The notes under the pieces: model-generated
Seen by the model: the letters and a program-made list of their open reading frames with translations, nothing else
Told to the model about the DNA's origin: nothing
Databases searched by the model: none
From: a virus
Virus record (IMG/VR): IMGVR_UViG_3300012964_000039
Location: 1 to 32,172 of that record
Length of the DNA stretch: 32,172 bases
Reading direction: 5' to 3' (one strand)
Shown here: in pieces, positions 11,848 to 21,055 of the stretch
Layout: each line of letters starts with the position of its first letter
Numbering within the stretch: position 1 is the first letter of the stretch
Translations under genes and position numbers: made by a program

Positions 11848-13158
11848 TCAGAATACACGAACACGAACTTCACCGCGAGCGCCAGCGGCTCCGCTTCCGC
11901 CGCCGCCTGCCGGAGCCACGCCAGTTCCGCCAGTAGCTCCTCCCGCCCCGCCCCAGTAGCCTATCCCACCACTAGGAGCGCCATCAGCCGATCCGCCGCC
12001 ACCACCAAACCAACTTCCTCCGGCGTACCCACTGCCAGTCTGCCCACCGCAGCCTCCACCGTACATAGAAGCTCTGCCCTGCGGAACGCTTCCATTAGTC
12101 GAACCACCGGCTTCATTGATCGCAAATCCGTTCGCAGATGCAACCACTCCTGACGCACCTGCGACACACCCGTAGCCTCCCGCGCCGCCAGTACCGCCAC
12201 CGCCGCCACCCCCCGAGCCCGACTTACCGCCTGCTCCGCCGTATGCTGTAACAATTCCAGCGAACGTCGAATTGCCGCCATTCGTCCCAGGATTTCCGGC
12301 GGGGCCGCCAAGACCTACAATCACTGATTCTGTCGCATTCAATTGCGAAGCATATACGATGATGGATGAGTAACCGCCCCCACCCCCGCCGTCCTGTGAG
12401 ACTACGCTACCACCACCGCCGCCTGCCCATGCTTGTATCTGTACTAAAGCGCTAGGCGCGAGGCCTGCGGGCTTGATCCAAGTGCCACTTACCGTGAATG
12501 CTTGATAGTCATTCGTTCTATCTACGTAAGCTGTAGTCGCGACTTTTGTGCTGCTATCGTTCGCAGGTTGCGTTGTAGCTGTAGCGCCCGCCGACAAAGA
12601 ATTCGCAACCGCAGCATCACCTGTGATGCTGATACCCCAAGTCCCCGATGCACCGGTTCCAGTCAGCGGAGCGTACACTGTGCTGTTGACATGCGACCAA
12701 CCAGCGCCGCCAGTGTCTGGATTTGCTACATTGTTGTCTGCCGTGCTCACCCACAGCAATCCGGTCGTGATAGCCGATTGTACGATAGCGCCCTTGGGAT
12801 AGCCGCCAATGTTGGTTTGGTACGTGCCGTCGTAGTACACAGGTCCACCAGCGGCCCACCAGCGCGCATGAGCAGACACGTCGCGCAAGATACCGTTCAT
12901 GTCCTGTCCGAACGGCGGAACACCTCCCGCGTTGATCGGTGTGAAGTTCAACGGTGGAAAACCGTCCGTGTATGATGCTGCGCCATTCTGAATGCCGATC
13001 TGCGATGCAATCGGAACAGTTCGTACGTACGCGCCCCCTGCGCTATTGGCGAATGGGATCTGTATTTTTGTTGGAGCAGCTGAGTCAGTCAGGCTATACG
13101 CGGGGGACATGAGCACCAGTGTCGCGGCCAGAAACCAATTGATTGTTTGTCTAAACAT
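11848..13158 (-). CDS. tail fibre with Gly-rich C-terminus and N-terminal signal peptide
   Basis: ATG at 13158 follows AGGAGAATAGC. The 436-residue protein begins with a Sec-type signal (MFRQTINWFLAATLVLMSPAYS), unusual for a fibre. The next part (about 25-150) is typical of phage tail fibres: TVPIASQIGIQNGAASYTDG, GVPPFGQDMNGIL and NPDTGGAGW. The C-terminal half is dominated by glycine runs (from about residue 245 to the end). This resembles polyglycine-rich receptor-binding tips such as the gp38 adhesins of some T4-like phages. Role: recognition of the host surface. It follows the DUF2612 gene in the operon. Confidence 0.8.
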   Translation of the reverse strand: MFRQTINWFLAATLVLMSPAYSLTDSAAPTKIQIPFANSAGGAYVRTVPIASQIGIQNGAASYTDGFPPLNFTPINAGGVPPFGQDMNGILRDVSAHARWWAAGGPVYYDGTYQTNIGGYPKGAIVQSAITTGLLWVSTADNNVANPDTGGAGWSHVNSTVYAPLTGTGASGTWGISITGDAAVANSLSAGATATTQPANDSSTKVATTAYVDRTNDYQAFTVSGTWIKPAGLAPSALVQIQAWAGGGGGSVVSQDGGGGGGYSSIIVYASQLNATESVIVGLGGPAGNPGTNGGNSTFAGIVTAYGGAGGKSGSGGGGGGGTGGAGGYGCVAGASGVVASANGFAINEAGGSTNGSVPQGRASMYGGGCGGQTGSGYAGGSWFGGGGGSADGAPSGGIGYWGGAGGATGGTGVAPAGGGGSGAAGARGEVRVRVF

Positions 13159-13170
13159 GCTATTCTCCTA

Positions 13171-13800
13171 TCACGCGAAGCTATATAGTGGAAACACACC
13201 GGTCGGCTTTGGCAGCACTCCGGATCCTTGAATCACAGCCTTCTCTACGGGTGTCGTCACGAAGTTGAATACATAGGTCAGCGTCATATCGTTATTATCC
13301 TGCACATGGCAGTCTCCGCGCCCAGGAAACAGGTTCAGCATGAGTTGGTTGATGCTGGTGATGGAGCAGTCGGTTATGTTTGCAAGAGCTTTCGCGAAGA
13401 TAAGCAGTCTGAACGCATCAGCCGAGAGCGTGTTGTTTGCGGTCACAGAACCTCCGCTGAAGAATGCTCCTTGCCCAAACCCTACCGAGCTGAGCGTGCC
13501 AGCTTCTTCAAACCCGAAGTCCAGTCCTGCCACGGTGGGAACTACCCGCGTGACTCCCACGATGCGCCCCCAGATGTCGAGTCCTGCATCCTGCGCCGTA
13601 TCCACGTTCCAAAGTAGATCGTAGAACGCATCCATGTTTGCGGTCGGGTCAATGTACTGCGCGAAATCCTGGATTAGCTGAAGCAGTATGGGGCTGTTCG
13701 CGTACTGGCTGATCACCGTCGTGTTGAAGTCGAACGGAACAGGTGTGCCGATGGCGCTCTGTCCGATGACGAACTGTCCTATTGAAGTTGGAGTGGTCAT
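13171..13800 (-). CDS. DUF2612 baseplate/tail protein
   Basis: ATG at 13800 follows AAAGG. The 209-residue product has WNVDTAQDAGLDIWGRIVGV and DAFRLLIFAKALANITDCSI, the core pattern of the DUF2612 family. That family usually sits next to the J-like baseplate gene and is thought to link the baseplate periphery to fibres, like P2 gpI in position. Here it lies between two fibre genes, which agrees with an adaptor role. The family role is inferred from gene order, not from direct evidence. Confidence 0.8.
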   Translation of the reverse strand: MTTPTSIGQFVIGQSAIGTPVPFDFNTTVISQYANSPILLQLIQDFAQYIDPTANMDAFYDLLWNVDTAQDAGLDIWGRIVGVTRVVPTVAGLDFGFEEAGTLSSVGFGQGAFFSGGSVTANNTLSADAFRLLIFAKALANITDCSITSINQLMLNLFPGRGDCHVQDNNDMTLTYVFNFVTTPVEKAVIQGSGVLPKPTGVFPLYSFA

Positions 13801-13810
13801 GCCGATGCCT

Positions 13811-15691
13811 TTAGTATGCGGTACACTTTACCAAGACTACATCTCCAGCAGTCCACGCTGTTGCCGCCCCCGTTGTTCTTGAATAGTTGCCAAGCGTGAC
13901 GGAAGTTGCCGATGTTGTGTTCTCCGCTGTAACGAAAGCTGCTGCGTTAGAAATATCGGCTGCATCACACACCCATCCGGCGGTCGCGGAAGGCATAGTG
14001 ATGACGCCCGTGTTCGCAGTTCCTCCACTGCCTATGATGATATAGAATGCCGCCGTATTATTGGCCGTGATCGATGGATTAGTTCCGAACCCGCTTGCTA
14101 TCGTCGGCGCAGTTCCGGAAATAATAACATGCGATGTTCCGTCTAGAAGGGCGGGAACTACCACAGCGCCCTTCAGATATGTTGCTGTAGTGCTGGCGTT
14201 ACCGAGCACAACTTGATTGCTTGCCGTGGTGATGGCGTTCTGGCCTATGGCAATAGAGTTCGATACGTTGGCATTGCTTCCGCTCTGCATTCCTATGAAG
14301 ATGTTATTGGAGCCAGTAGTGGGCGGCGTCGTTCCTGCTGTACCAGCCTGATATCCTAGGCTGACATTCCCGCTTCCCGTCGTGACCGCGTACATCGACT
14401 GCATGCCTATCGCGGTATTGTTCGATCCTGCGGTTATGGCAAAGCCTGCCTGATCACCGACGCCGACATTGTTATTCGCGCCGGTGGTCATGACATTAAG
14501 TGCAGAAACTCCGACTGCCACATTGTCATTGATATTCCCGCTGGCAGCCTCCATTGCGCTGACTCCGAGAGCGGTATTAAACGTGCCTGTCGTTATATTC
14601 GCGCCCGCGCTACTGCCGAACGCAGAATTGTTATTTCCAGATGTCAGATTAGTCAGCGCGCTGTCGCCGAACGCAGAATTTTCGCGACCTGACGTATCCG
14701 CCTTGAGCGCGAGCGCACCGAATGCGGTCTCGTCAATGCCAACAGAAGATCCCGCTGCAAACAGGGCGTGATACCCAAATGCCGTCACATCAGTCGCTAC
14801 TATACCGGAAGGTATTCCTGTTCCAAACAACGTCTGCTTGAGCGCGTCGTTCACTCGCACGAACAAACTGCCACTGCGATTAATGTCTCCGGAGAAGTCA
14901 AGTGTGGTTGCGCTAACGGCAGCAGGAGCTGATGCTCCGATGGCTGGAGGGCTTGCTAAGTACGTAGAAAAACCGGAGCCGCTCACAGTGGAGGATGCTG
15001 AGAGCGTTGTAGCGGCGACAGGACCTGAGATGCTCAACGCCGTCGTAGCTGTATCTGCGTTACCAGACAACGCACCTGTGAATGTAGTGGCCGTGACCGT
15101 GGTGAAATTACCAGCAGCGGGCGCTGATGCACCTATCGCTGGAGGGCTTGCTAAGTACGTAGAAAAGCCGGAGCCGCTTACCGTTGACGAGGCGGAGAGC
15201 GTTGTGGCGTCAACAGGCCCAGATACAGAGGATGCCAGCGTTGCCGTTGCTGCATTCCCCGACACAGCGCCTATGAATGTCGTAGCAGTGGCCGTAGTAA
15301 AATTTCCGGTAGAAGGCGCTGACGCCCCTATCGCCGGAGGACTCGCAAGATATGCGGCGAATCCAGCGCCACTCACTGTTGACGAGGCGGACAAGGTGGT
15401 GGCCGCGACAGGGCCGGAGACGCCTGATGAAGTACACGTGAACACGTTTGCTATAGACGTGCAGTCACCGGAAATCAGCGCATTGAGTTGGTTTCCGAGC
15501 CCATCCCAGTATGGAACCGAGTTGACAGCTCCAGGCGTGTAGTCCAGCTTCGCCGCAAAGTATGAGTTCCACTGCGCAGCGGTCGGAACTTGCCCGTAAT
15601 ACAGACCAGGACTGGAGCCTCCCGCTAGCGCGGTGACCGAACCGATCGCGACGCTTATCGCCAATACCAAGAATTGAATAATCTTTTTCAT
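13811..15691 (-). CDS. large tail fibre with tandem repeats and YadA-like head repeats
   Basis: ATG at 15691 follows AGGAGAGAACAGC. The 626-residue protein starts with a signal-peptide-like segment (MKKIIQFLVLAISVAIGSVT). A short N-terminal domain (GLYYGQVPTAAQWNSYF) and three 65-residue repeats (TTLSASSTVSGSGFSTYL) follow. Next are repeats of the kind NSAFGDSALTNLTSGNNN, resembling the head of YadA-type trimeric adhesins. The C-terminal domain of about 100 residues contains CDAADISNAAAF. The combination suggests a trimeric fibre that contacts the host. Alternating repeat lengths are likely to vary among relatives. Confidence 0.82.
   Translation of the reverse strand: MKKIIQFLVLAISVAIGSVTALAGGSSPGLYYGQVPTAAQWNSYFAAKLDYTPGAVNSVPYWDGLGNQLNALISGDCTSIANVFTCTSSGVSGPVAATTLSASSTVSGAGFAAYLASPPAIGASAPSTGNFTTATATTFIGAVSGNAATATLASSVSGPVDATTLSASSTVSGSGFSTYLASPPAIGASAPAAGNFTTVTATTFTGALSGNADTATTALSISGPVAATTLSASSTVSGSGFSTYLASPPAIGASAPAAVSATTLDFSGDINRSGSLFVRVNDALKQTLFGTGIPSGIVATDVTAFGYHALFAAGSSVGIDETAFGALALKADTSGRENSAFGDSALTNLTSGNNNSAFGSSAGANITTGTFNTALGVSAMEAASGNINDNVAVGVSALNVMTTGANNNVGVGDQAGFAITAGSNNTAIGMQSMYAVTTGSGNVSLGYQAGTAGTTPPTTGSNNIFIGMQSGSNANVSNSIAIGQNAITTASNQVVLGNASTTATYLKGAVVVPALLDGTSHVIISGTAPTIASGFGTNPSITANNTAAFYIIIGSGGTANTGVITMPSATAGWVCDAADISNAAAFVTAENTTSATSVTLGNYSRTTGAATAWTAGDVVLVKCTAY
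14943..15527 (-). repeat. 195-bp tandem repeats within the tail fibre gene
   Basis: Three copies with an exact 195-bp period can be aligned from the shared GGAGGGCTTGC-type segment at 14943, 15138 and 15333 (plus-strand coordinates). The two copies on the left are nearly identical and the right one has diverged. Each encodes about 65 residues with the motif SGPVAATTLSASSTVSG. The boundaries given are approximate; the copy nearest the C-terminus is truncated. Confidence 0.85.
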
Positions 15692-15702
15692 GCTGTTCTC
15701 TC

Positions 15703-16911
15703 CTAAACCAAAGTCACTGCGATGTTGGCTATGTCAGTCGCCGGAATTTCATCGATCGGAACCACAACTTGATCAAGATTTGCCGTTGTCGTGCCTATCT
15801 TGATGGACACGATCTGCACCCACGAACCGAGCACCGCGACTGTCGAATAGTACCTGCTCGCAAATAATACGGAGCCAATTCTTGCACGCGGCCCTCCATC
15901 ACCACCGGCGAATGCGCTGATGATGGCACTCTGTATCTGCGTTGCCGCATCCGCCGGTACGCTGGCGCTGTTAGCAATGCTGATCGCGAATTTAATAGTC
16001 AGCGGCGTCGGGCGTTGGAACTTCACACTGTATGTAGGGAAGTTCGGACTGAACAATGGATTCGTATCAGTCACAGATACTGTCGTCGTTCCGTTGTACG
16101 CACATCCGGGCATCTTCTTTCTCAGAATTGCCGTGGCAACATCCACGTCAGCACCGCCCTGCGCGCACAAGTAGATAGAGTTCGCTGCAATGGTCACCCC
16201 AGTAATGACGGTCGGTGCGCTAGTATTATTTTCTGTGATGTACGCGTCAGACACGCCAGATACGTCAAGCACGCTGCCGAGGACCGACGCCAGCATGCCC
16301 TGTGAGTTCGCGGCGACAGATTGCTGTCGGCGTGTTTCGAACGCCGATCGGCTTTCAACGTCCTGTCCTAGAACGCCGTCAGCAGCATTCGTGATGCTGT
16401 CCCAGCCAGGAACTGCGCGGTAGATTTGATTCAGAGTGCCCGCAGGACAGGCGATAGGCCCGGCAATTGCGCACGCAAATGTTGCAGCGATGCTTCCGCC
16501 AATTGGAATCGTAACATCGGCCGTGTTCAGATAGACACTGCCATCCGCAGCGACGGCCTGCGCGTTGGCCGGTACGACTGTTCCGACGGCTCCAACCAAT
16601 GTCACGGAGACTGTCGTGGGAAGCGCGGGCAGACGCGTCATAAAGTAGATGCGGCCTATACCGTCCTGCATGCGCCCAGTTGAATATGCGGGGTCCATCT
16701 GTGACAACATGCTCACGAACTGCGCATTGGCTGCTGCGACGATGGCTGTCTCGCTCGTGGCTAACTGGCCTTGCGGCGTCTCCAGCGATGGATTCAGGTT
16801 GCCGCCGAATGCAACGTTCATGTCCTGCTGCACGCCAGCCAGTATTGCGGCTTCCGTCGGAATGACGAGACCTGCGGATGTTATCTGCAGCGGTGGAACA
16901 TTCGTTGTCAT
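15703..16911 (-). CDS. baseplate J-like protein
   Basis: ATG at 16911 is used. The 402-residue product begins MTTNVPPLQITSAGLVIPTE. It contains SRSAFETRRQQSVAANSQGM, followed by VLDVSGVSDAYITENNT, the characteristic central region of baseplate J / gp47-like proteins. These wedge proteins link the gp25-like subunit to the tail fibre network and pass the signal for sheath contraction. Its neighbours, the gp25-like wedge upstream and DUF2612 and fibres downstream, match the usual gene order. The length is ordinary for the family. Confidence 0.88.
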   Translation of the reverse strand: MTTNVPPLQITSAGLVIPTEAAILAGVQQDMNVAFGGNLNPSLETPQGQLATSETAIVAAANAQFVSMLSQMDPAYSTGRMQDGIGRIYFMTRLPALPTTVSVTLVGAVGTVVPANAQAVAADGSVYLNTADVTIPIGGSIAATFACAIAGPIACPAGTLNQIYRAVPGWDSITNAADGVLGQDVESRSAFETRRQQSVAANSQGMLASVLGSVLDVSGVSDAYITENNTSAPTVITGVTIAANSIYLCAQGGADVDVATAILRKKMPGCAYNGTTTVSVTDTNPLFSPNFPTYSVKFQRPTPLTIKFAISIANSASVPADAATQIQSAIISAFAGGDGGPRARIGSVLFASRYYSTVAVLGSWVQIVSIKIGTTTANLDQVVVPIDEIPATDIANIAVTLV

Positions 16912-16921
16912 CGTGTTTGTC

Positions 16922-17272
16922 CTAGAAAGTTACGTTCTGCGCCTGCCCAGTTGCGTCGATTACTTTGAGGTTGCCGGACGCGACGCGATCTGTGTACGAG
17001 ATATCGGTACACTGCGCCGCCACCACTTCCGGAACCGTGAGCGCGGCAGCTTCTAGCTGTGCGGCAAGGAACAGCGGTGATTGTCCTGCACCAAGTATGC
17101 TCTGGAAGTATGGCAAGCCCTTTGACTGATCGTAGTACAGCTCGCCAAGAAACAACTTGGCCGCGCTCGCCACATCTTGCGCGATAGCGTATGGTCTGTT
17201 CGCAAGCGCTATGTTTCCGTGGGCATCCAGCAGCAAGTCCCAGCTCACAGGCTCTAGAAGTATGGTGTCCAT
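16922..17272 (-). CDS. gp25-like baseplate wedge protein
   Basis: ATG at 17272 starts one base after the stop of the spike gene. The 116-residue product includes WDLLLDAHGNIALANRPYAI and ELYYDQSKGLPYFQ, matching the compact gp25/W family fold with the conserved DQxxGxPY segment. Proteins of this family initiate sheath assembly from the baseplate. The order spike, wedge, J-like protein is the usual one in simple contractile tails. Confidence 0.85.
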   Translation of the reverse strand: MDTILLEPVSWDLLLDAHGNIALANRPYAIAQDVASAAKLFLGELYYDQSKGLPYFQSILGAGQSPLFLAAQLEAAALTVPEVVAAQCTDISYTDRVASGNLKVIDATGQAQNVTF

Positions 17273-17273
17273 G

Positions 17274-17948
17274 TCATTCAGCCTTTAAGACTGTGGTGGC
17301 CACGGTGGCCGCCGGTGTCGTTGTAGGCGAGCCTGTCACGCCGCCCTGCGGATCTGTGTGTACGTGGGAAGTAAGCCACGTCAGCAGCGTAGAATTCAGC
17401 AATGTCTGTAACGCAGAGCCCGTATTCTGAAGATTGATGTGCGGACTGCTGATATTCACGTTGCCGGTCGCCGTGATATTGATATCGTTGCCGCTGAACT
17501 GCACATAGTTGGTCGGCGTGCCGTTCAGCACACCGCCAAGGTATATCCCATCAGACATGCTGAACCGCCGTGCCGATCCTGGACTGGCCTGCTTCTTCGT
17601 ATTTTTGACAACAGAAATATCCTTGTCCGCGAATACCGCGAAGCCGATGTCCCCTACTACTGGATCTAGAATCACAGCATTTGCGCCGCCCTGTATCCGC
17701 GCGTACGGAATATTGTAGAGCACTCCATGTGGAACCGCGTTGCCGAATCCGTCTTGCTGACTCACCAGTGGTTGAACATCGACGAATCCTACAGCAGCAA
17801 CTCCATCAGAATTTGTCACGCTTTCTACCCGAACCAACGCCGCGACATTCAGCTCCCCCAGTATCTGCCGAATGAGGAACGAGAGCGCGTTGAATTCGGT
17901 AACTCCAGACTCGGGATCCTGCAGACTTTTGAATGCTTGCTCGTTCAT
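17274..17948 (-). CDS. baseplate spike protein (gpV/Gp138-like)
   Basis: The start is ATG at 17948, overlapping the stop of the hub gene as ATGA, giving 224 residues. A longer frame upstream was rejected. The N-terminal region contains FVDVQPLVSQQDGFGNAVPH and IPYARIQGGANAVILDPVVGD, the OB-fold of Gp138/gpV-type spike proteins. A beta-helical region follows (ISSPHINLQNTG-type), and LTWLTSHVHTDPQGG near the C-terminus. The HVH triplet may bind a metal ion at the spike tip, as seen in some spikes. The trimer would puncture the outer membrane during contraction. Confidence 0.85.
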   Translation of the reverse strand: MNEQAFKSLQDPESGVTEFNALSFLIRQILGELNVAALVRVESVTNSDGVAAVGFVDVQPLVSQQDGFGNAVPHGVLYNIPYARIQGGANAVILDPVVGDIGFAVFADKDISVVKNTKKQASPGSARRFSMSDGIYLGGVLNGTPTNYVQFSGNDINITATGNVNISSPHINLQNTGSALQTLLNSTLLTWLTSHVHTDPQGGVTGSPTTTPAATVATTVLKAE

Positions 17949-18802
17949 ATATTTTGCGGGTAGCAGTCGATAGTCGTGAACCACGGGCCTCCAGGAGCTT
18001 CGCTGGAAAGATTGTGGATGTAGTTGAATACGTTGAATGCACCCTGTCCCAGAGAACTCTTTAACTGGATCTCACCACCTAGTACAATGTGCGGCGTGAA
18101 CAGTGACTTCACGGTCAAACCTTGGCTTGACATGGCTGGATAGCCCACCATACCGGTCTCGGGTGCGATCAGCGGTATTTCAGAACCAGTCACCGCCGCG
18201 CCCTTGGGCCATATTGTCAGCTTGCCAAATTCTATCTTGTAATTGATCTGCGCGGCACGCGCGCATGCCTTCAATTGCTGCCACGCCGTTCCAGGAAAGT
18301 ACGGATTAGAGAGTTGGACAGAAACGCCGCTGTTCACGAAACCTAAGCCCGCGCTCTCCGCGATGGTCTTCATGATATCTGAGGCGTCTGCACTGCCAGG
18401 ATAGCTCAGAGCATTTACAGGCTTCACTGCAAGTCCCATGCCGACGTATGCAATCACATTGAACGGAACTTCTGGTGCCCCACTGTAGTCTGCCCATGCA
18501 GAAAATATAGTTCCCTGAAACACCACCGTCATTCCACTATCGTCACCCGCAGAGAGCAGAACTTCGTTCTTTTCCTTCACCTGTCCGAATGGTCCTATGA
18601 CTGTCATCTGGTTCATCATAGACTGCGTAAGACCGAAGACGCGCAGATGCAGCGCGCCCATGCTCTCGCCGCATGGCGCTGAAATGTCTGCGAACATGCG
18701 TAGATCGGAAAGCGTGACCGTGCTACCAACTTGCGCGCCGAATGTTCCGGTTCCGAGCGTGATGGTCAGTTCAAGTTTTTTCTTGCTGAATGAGTCAGTC
18801 AC
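17945..18802 (-). CDS. baseplate hub protein (gp27/gpD-like)
   Basis: The start is GTG at 18802, overlapping the stop of the plug gene as GTGA. The 285-residue product begins MTDSFSKKKLELTITLGTGT and has RMFADISAPCGESMGALHLR and YPGSADASDIMKTIAESAGL, typical of hub proteins that bridge the tail tube and spike. Position between the plug-like protein and the spike gene, and a length close to that of simple Pam3-like phages, support the call. Pairwise similarity to other hubs is low in this family, so motif support is moderate. Confidence 0.75.
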   Translation of the reverse strand: MTDSFSKKKLELTITLGTGTFGAQVGSTVTLSDLRMFADISAPCGESMGALHLRVFGLTQSMMNQMTVIGPFGQVKEKNEVLLSAGDDSGMTVVFQGTIFSAWADYSGAPEVPFNVIAYVGMGLAVKPVNALSYPGSADASDIMKTIAESAGLGFVNSGVSVQLSNPYFPGTAWQQLKACARAAQINYKIEFGKLTIWPKGAAVTGSEIPLIAPETGMVGYPAMSSQGLTVKSLFTPHIVLGGEIQLKSSLGQGAFNVFNYIHNLSSEAPGGPWFTTIDCYPQNI

Positions 18803-19101
18803 AGATCACTCGCTTCCAAATACGCAAGCTGATATCGCGCACCGAGACCGTCGTACGTCGGATCACTAGACCCCTGTGTATCCGTGAAAATGAAGTCGCC
18901 AACGAACCCAGTGTACGCCGCGCGCACGATCTTGTTGTTATTCAGACACGGCACGCCCAGCGCAATGACCGTCCCGTTCAACAGCACATCCATGCGCAGC
19001 ATTCCATCAGGCATCGTATAGACGCTGATCTGGCATGGCTGTCCCGCGAGCGTGATACTGACTTGCTGCGCTGGAACAGCATTAAGCGGAATTCCCTGCA
19101 T
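18799..19101 (-). CDS. baseplate plug-like protein (DUF6983 / Pam3 gp18 type)
   Basis: The start is ATG at 19101, overlapping the previous TAA (TAATG); a longer frame upstream is a shadow of the neighbouring gene. The 100-residue product runs from MQGIPLNAVPAQQVSITLAG to DPTYDGLGARYQLAYLEASD. The IPL...Q..SI.L.GQ start and the DTQG..DP.Y.GLG.R..L.YL end are the pattern of the small plug protein family of simple contractile phages, between Dit-like and hub genes. The family name is from memory. Confidence 0.78.
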   Translation of the reverse strand: MQGIPLNAVPAQQVSITLAGQPCQISVYTMPDGMLRMDVLLNGTVIALGVPCLNNNKIVRAAYTGFVGDFIFTDTQGSSDPTYDGLGARYQLAYLEASDL

Positions 19102-19706
19102 TATAGAATGCCTCCGGACACGGTGGGCGCGGCGGACGGGTACGTCTGCCCGTTGTTTATCGATGCCTGCGCTGATGGAACAGTCTCTGTCGGGCTTATC
19201 CCTCCTGGCTGAGAGAATGCAGCCGATGCTTGTCGGATTTCGGTGAAGTGCATAATCGCGACAATGATTCCTGCGCCATTGAACGAAGAACGGCGAATAT
19301 CGCATTTGTCGATGTTCGCGCGTGGATATGAACGATTCGGCGTCACTATCGTGAACAGATCCAGCGATGCCTCAAGAGACTCAAGTGTCGCGAGAAAATC
19401 CGTCATCGCCTTCTTGCTTCCGCCCTTTGACATTCCGACGGCATACGAGCGCGGATTCTGCACCTTGTTGTACGACGCGAAGGCACCGAGTTCCTGCGGA
19501 TACGTCGGCATGTTGGAGCTATTGGTGTAGTCCAGATCGAGAAAACTGTCCGGCGTGATCGCCTGCGCGCCAGCGGCTGTGAACACTCCCCACTTCGGGG
19601 CCATCAGATCCAGCAGATTGCTGATGCCTGGAGACGCGAGCAACACAGCCGCCGGAAGATTATTGCTCAGCAGCGATGGCACGCCAGGAAGATTAGGAAA
19701 TCCCAT
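19101..19706 (-). CDS. Dit-like baseplate/tail protein
   Basis: The start is ATG at 19706, placed by GAGGTGA just upstream; a GTG three bases earlier is too close to that site. The 201-residue product has WGVFTAAGAQAITPDSFLDL, ELGAFASYNKVQNPRSYAVG, LDLFTIVTPNRSYPRANIDK and a Pro/Ser-rich C-terminus. This is the pattern of Dit-like N-terminal domains in contractile phages, which connect the tube to the baseplate hub. It follows the tape measure and precedes the plug gene, the expected order. Confidence 0.78.
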   Translation of the reverse strand: MGFPNLPGVPSLLSNNLPAAVLLASPGISNLLDLMAPKWGVFTAAGAQAITPDSFLDLDYTNSSNMPTYPQELGAFASYNKVQNPRSYAVGMSKGGSKKAMTDFLATLESLEASLDLFTIVTPNRSYPRANIDKCDIRRSSFNGAGIIVAIMHFTEIRQASAAFSQPGGISPTETVPSAQASINNGQTYPSAAPTVSGGIL

Positions 19707-19710
19707 CACG

Positions 19711-21054
19711 TCACCTCATTCCGGTGTTCGCCTGCGGAACGAAACCATAGCGCGTCAGCGCACCGCCGATGGACTTGGCAATGCCCGCTGCGTCGGTGGC
19801 TTGCGTCTGCACGATCACCTGCCCAACCTTGACGTCTGTCCTTGAGTTGCTCGTGTTGGTGCTCTGCGCCACGCTGCCCGCGCCTACGCCAAGTAAGGCC
19901 GGAAGCATCTTCATGGCGCGGAAACTGTCTGATAGCAGCTTATCAGCGCCCTTTTCAAACTCTGACTTATTTTCCTCTTTCGGAAATATAAATCCGGCGA
20001 CAGACGAAGCGACTCCTGCAATTTCTTTGACGATGCCGAGCAGCATCCGCGCATCATCGATCAAACCCTTCCAGTCCATGTTCTTGACAAACTCACCGAA
20101 CGCCTCCGCCATCGCAAGTATCTTGGGAACGGTCTCCTCAATCCACTTCGCGATATCCTTGCGATGTGCTGTCACGTAGTCCGCTATGTTCTGCAACCAG
20201 CTGAGAACTTGCTTGAATGCCGGTATCAGACTGACAAGGATCTTCGTTCCAGATGCTTTCATGGAATCGGTGAAATCTAACCACTGATTGCGTAGCTTCA
20301 GCGCCCCCTCAGCATCCTGCGCAGAGATGGCGGAGTTGCGGCGCTGTGCGTCCACCAGCTTCTGAATGGCAGCCGGACCCTGCTTGATCAGATTGAACTG
20401 CTCCTCGCTGATGCCCATCTGCGCAGCCATGAGCGCAGCGTTTGCGGCATTCTGCTTGTAGAGCGTGGCGATGATGCGCGAACGAGCAAGGAGATAGCTA
20501 TTGCCGGTCTTCAGGTCTTCCTGCGACAACGCTTCACCTGCCATACCTGCCGCGCGGAATGTGGCCTGCATGGCCTCAGATGGGCCTTGGCCGGTGCGCA
20601 GGCGGGCGAGTTCGCGCTGCGATTCCTGGAGCTGCGCAACAGCGCCCGCAGCGGTGCCGCCCATGCGCTCAGACGCCCTCTGGTACGCCTGTATAGACTC
20701 CACAGACATGTCCAAGTTCTCGCGCAGAAACTTCAAACTGGCGGCTTGGTCGACCGTGTTCGCCACGAAGTTCTTAATGCCCACACCGCCCATGAACAGC
20801 CCCAGCAGCCCGATTGTCTCGTTGCGAACCTTACGGATAGCGTCGGCCACTGCACGCGACTGTTCGGTCGCCTGCTTGTTGTGCTTCTTCTGCTCTTCGG
20901 CGCGTTTTTTGTCGTCGTCCGACATCCGCTTGTTGGACTTCTTGCTGTCATCCTCGATCTTCTTCTGAATGCGGGCACCCTCGGCAGCGCCCTTCTTCAT
21001 GCCAGAAGGGTCAAGTCCAAGCTGCACCAGTAAAGAGTCTATGATTGTCGGCAT
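19711..21054 (-). CDS. tail tape measure protein
   Basis: ATG at 21054 follows AAGGAA. The 447-residue product starts with a tail-end signature (MPTIIDSLLVQLGLDPSGM), followed by a highly charged helical region (DDDKKRAEEQKKHNKQA). Helical and hydrophobic segments come next (LLGLFMGGVGIKNFVAN near 85-100; VASSVAGFIF near 345-360). Tape measure proteins set tail length; at about 0.15 nm per residue this gives a short tail near 65-70 nm, a rough family rule. Position after the frameshifted chaperone and before the baseplate genes is canonical. Confidence 0.88.
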   Translation of the reverse strand: MPTIIDSLLVQLGLDPSGMKKGAAEGARIQKKIEDDSKKSNKRMSDDDKKRAEEQKKHNKQATEQSRAVADAIRKVRNETIGLLGLFMGGVGIKNFVANTVDQAASLKFLRENLDMSVESIQAYQRASERMGGTAAGAVAQLQESQRELARLRTGQGPSEAMQATFRAAGMAGEALSQEDLKTGNSYLLARSRIIATLYKQNAANAALMAAQMGISEEQFNLIKQGPAAIQKLVDAQRRNSAISAQDAEGALKLRNQWLDFTDSMKASGTKILVSLIPAFKQVLSWLQNIADYVTAHRKDIAKWIEETVPKILAMAEAFGEFVKNMDWKGLIDDARMLLGIVKEIAGVASSVAGFIFPKEENKSEFEKGADKLLSDSFRAMKMLPALLGVGAGSVAQSTNTSNSRTDVKVGQVIVQTQATDAAGIAKSIGGALTRYGFVPQANTGMR

Positions 21055-21055
21055 C

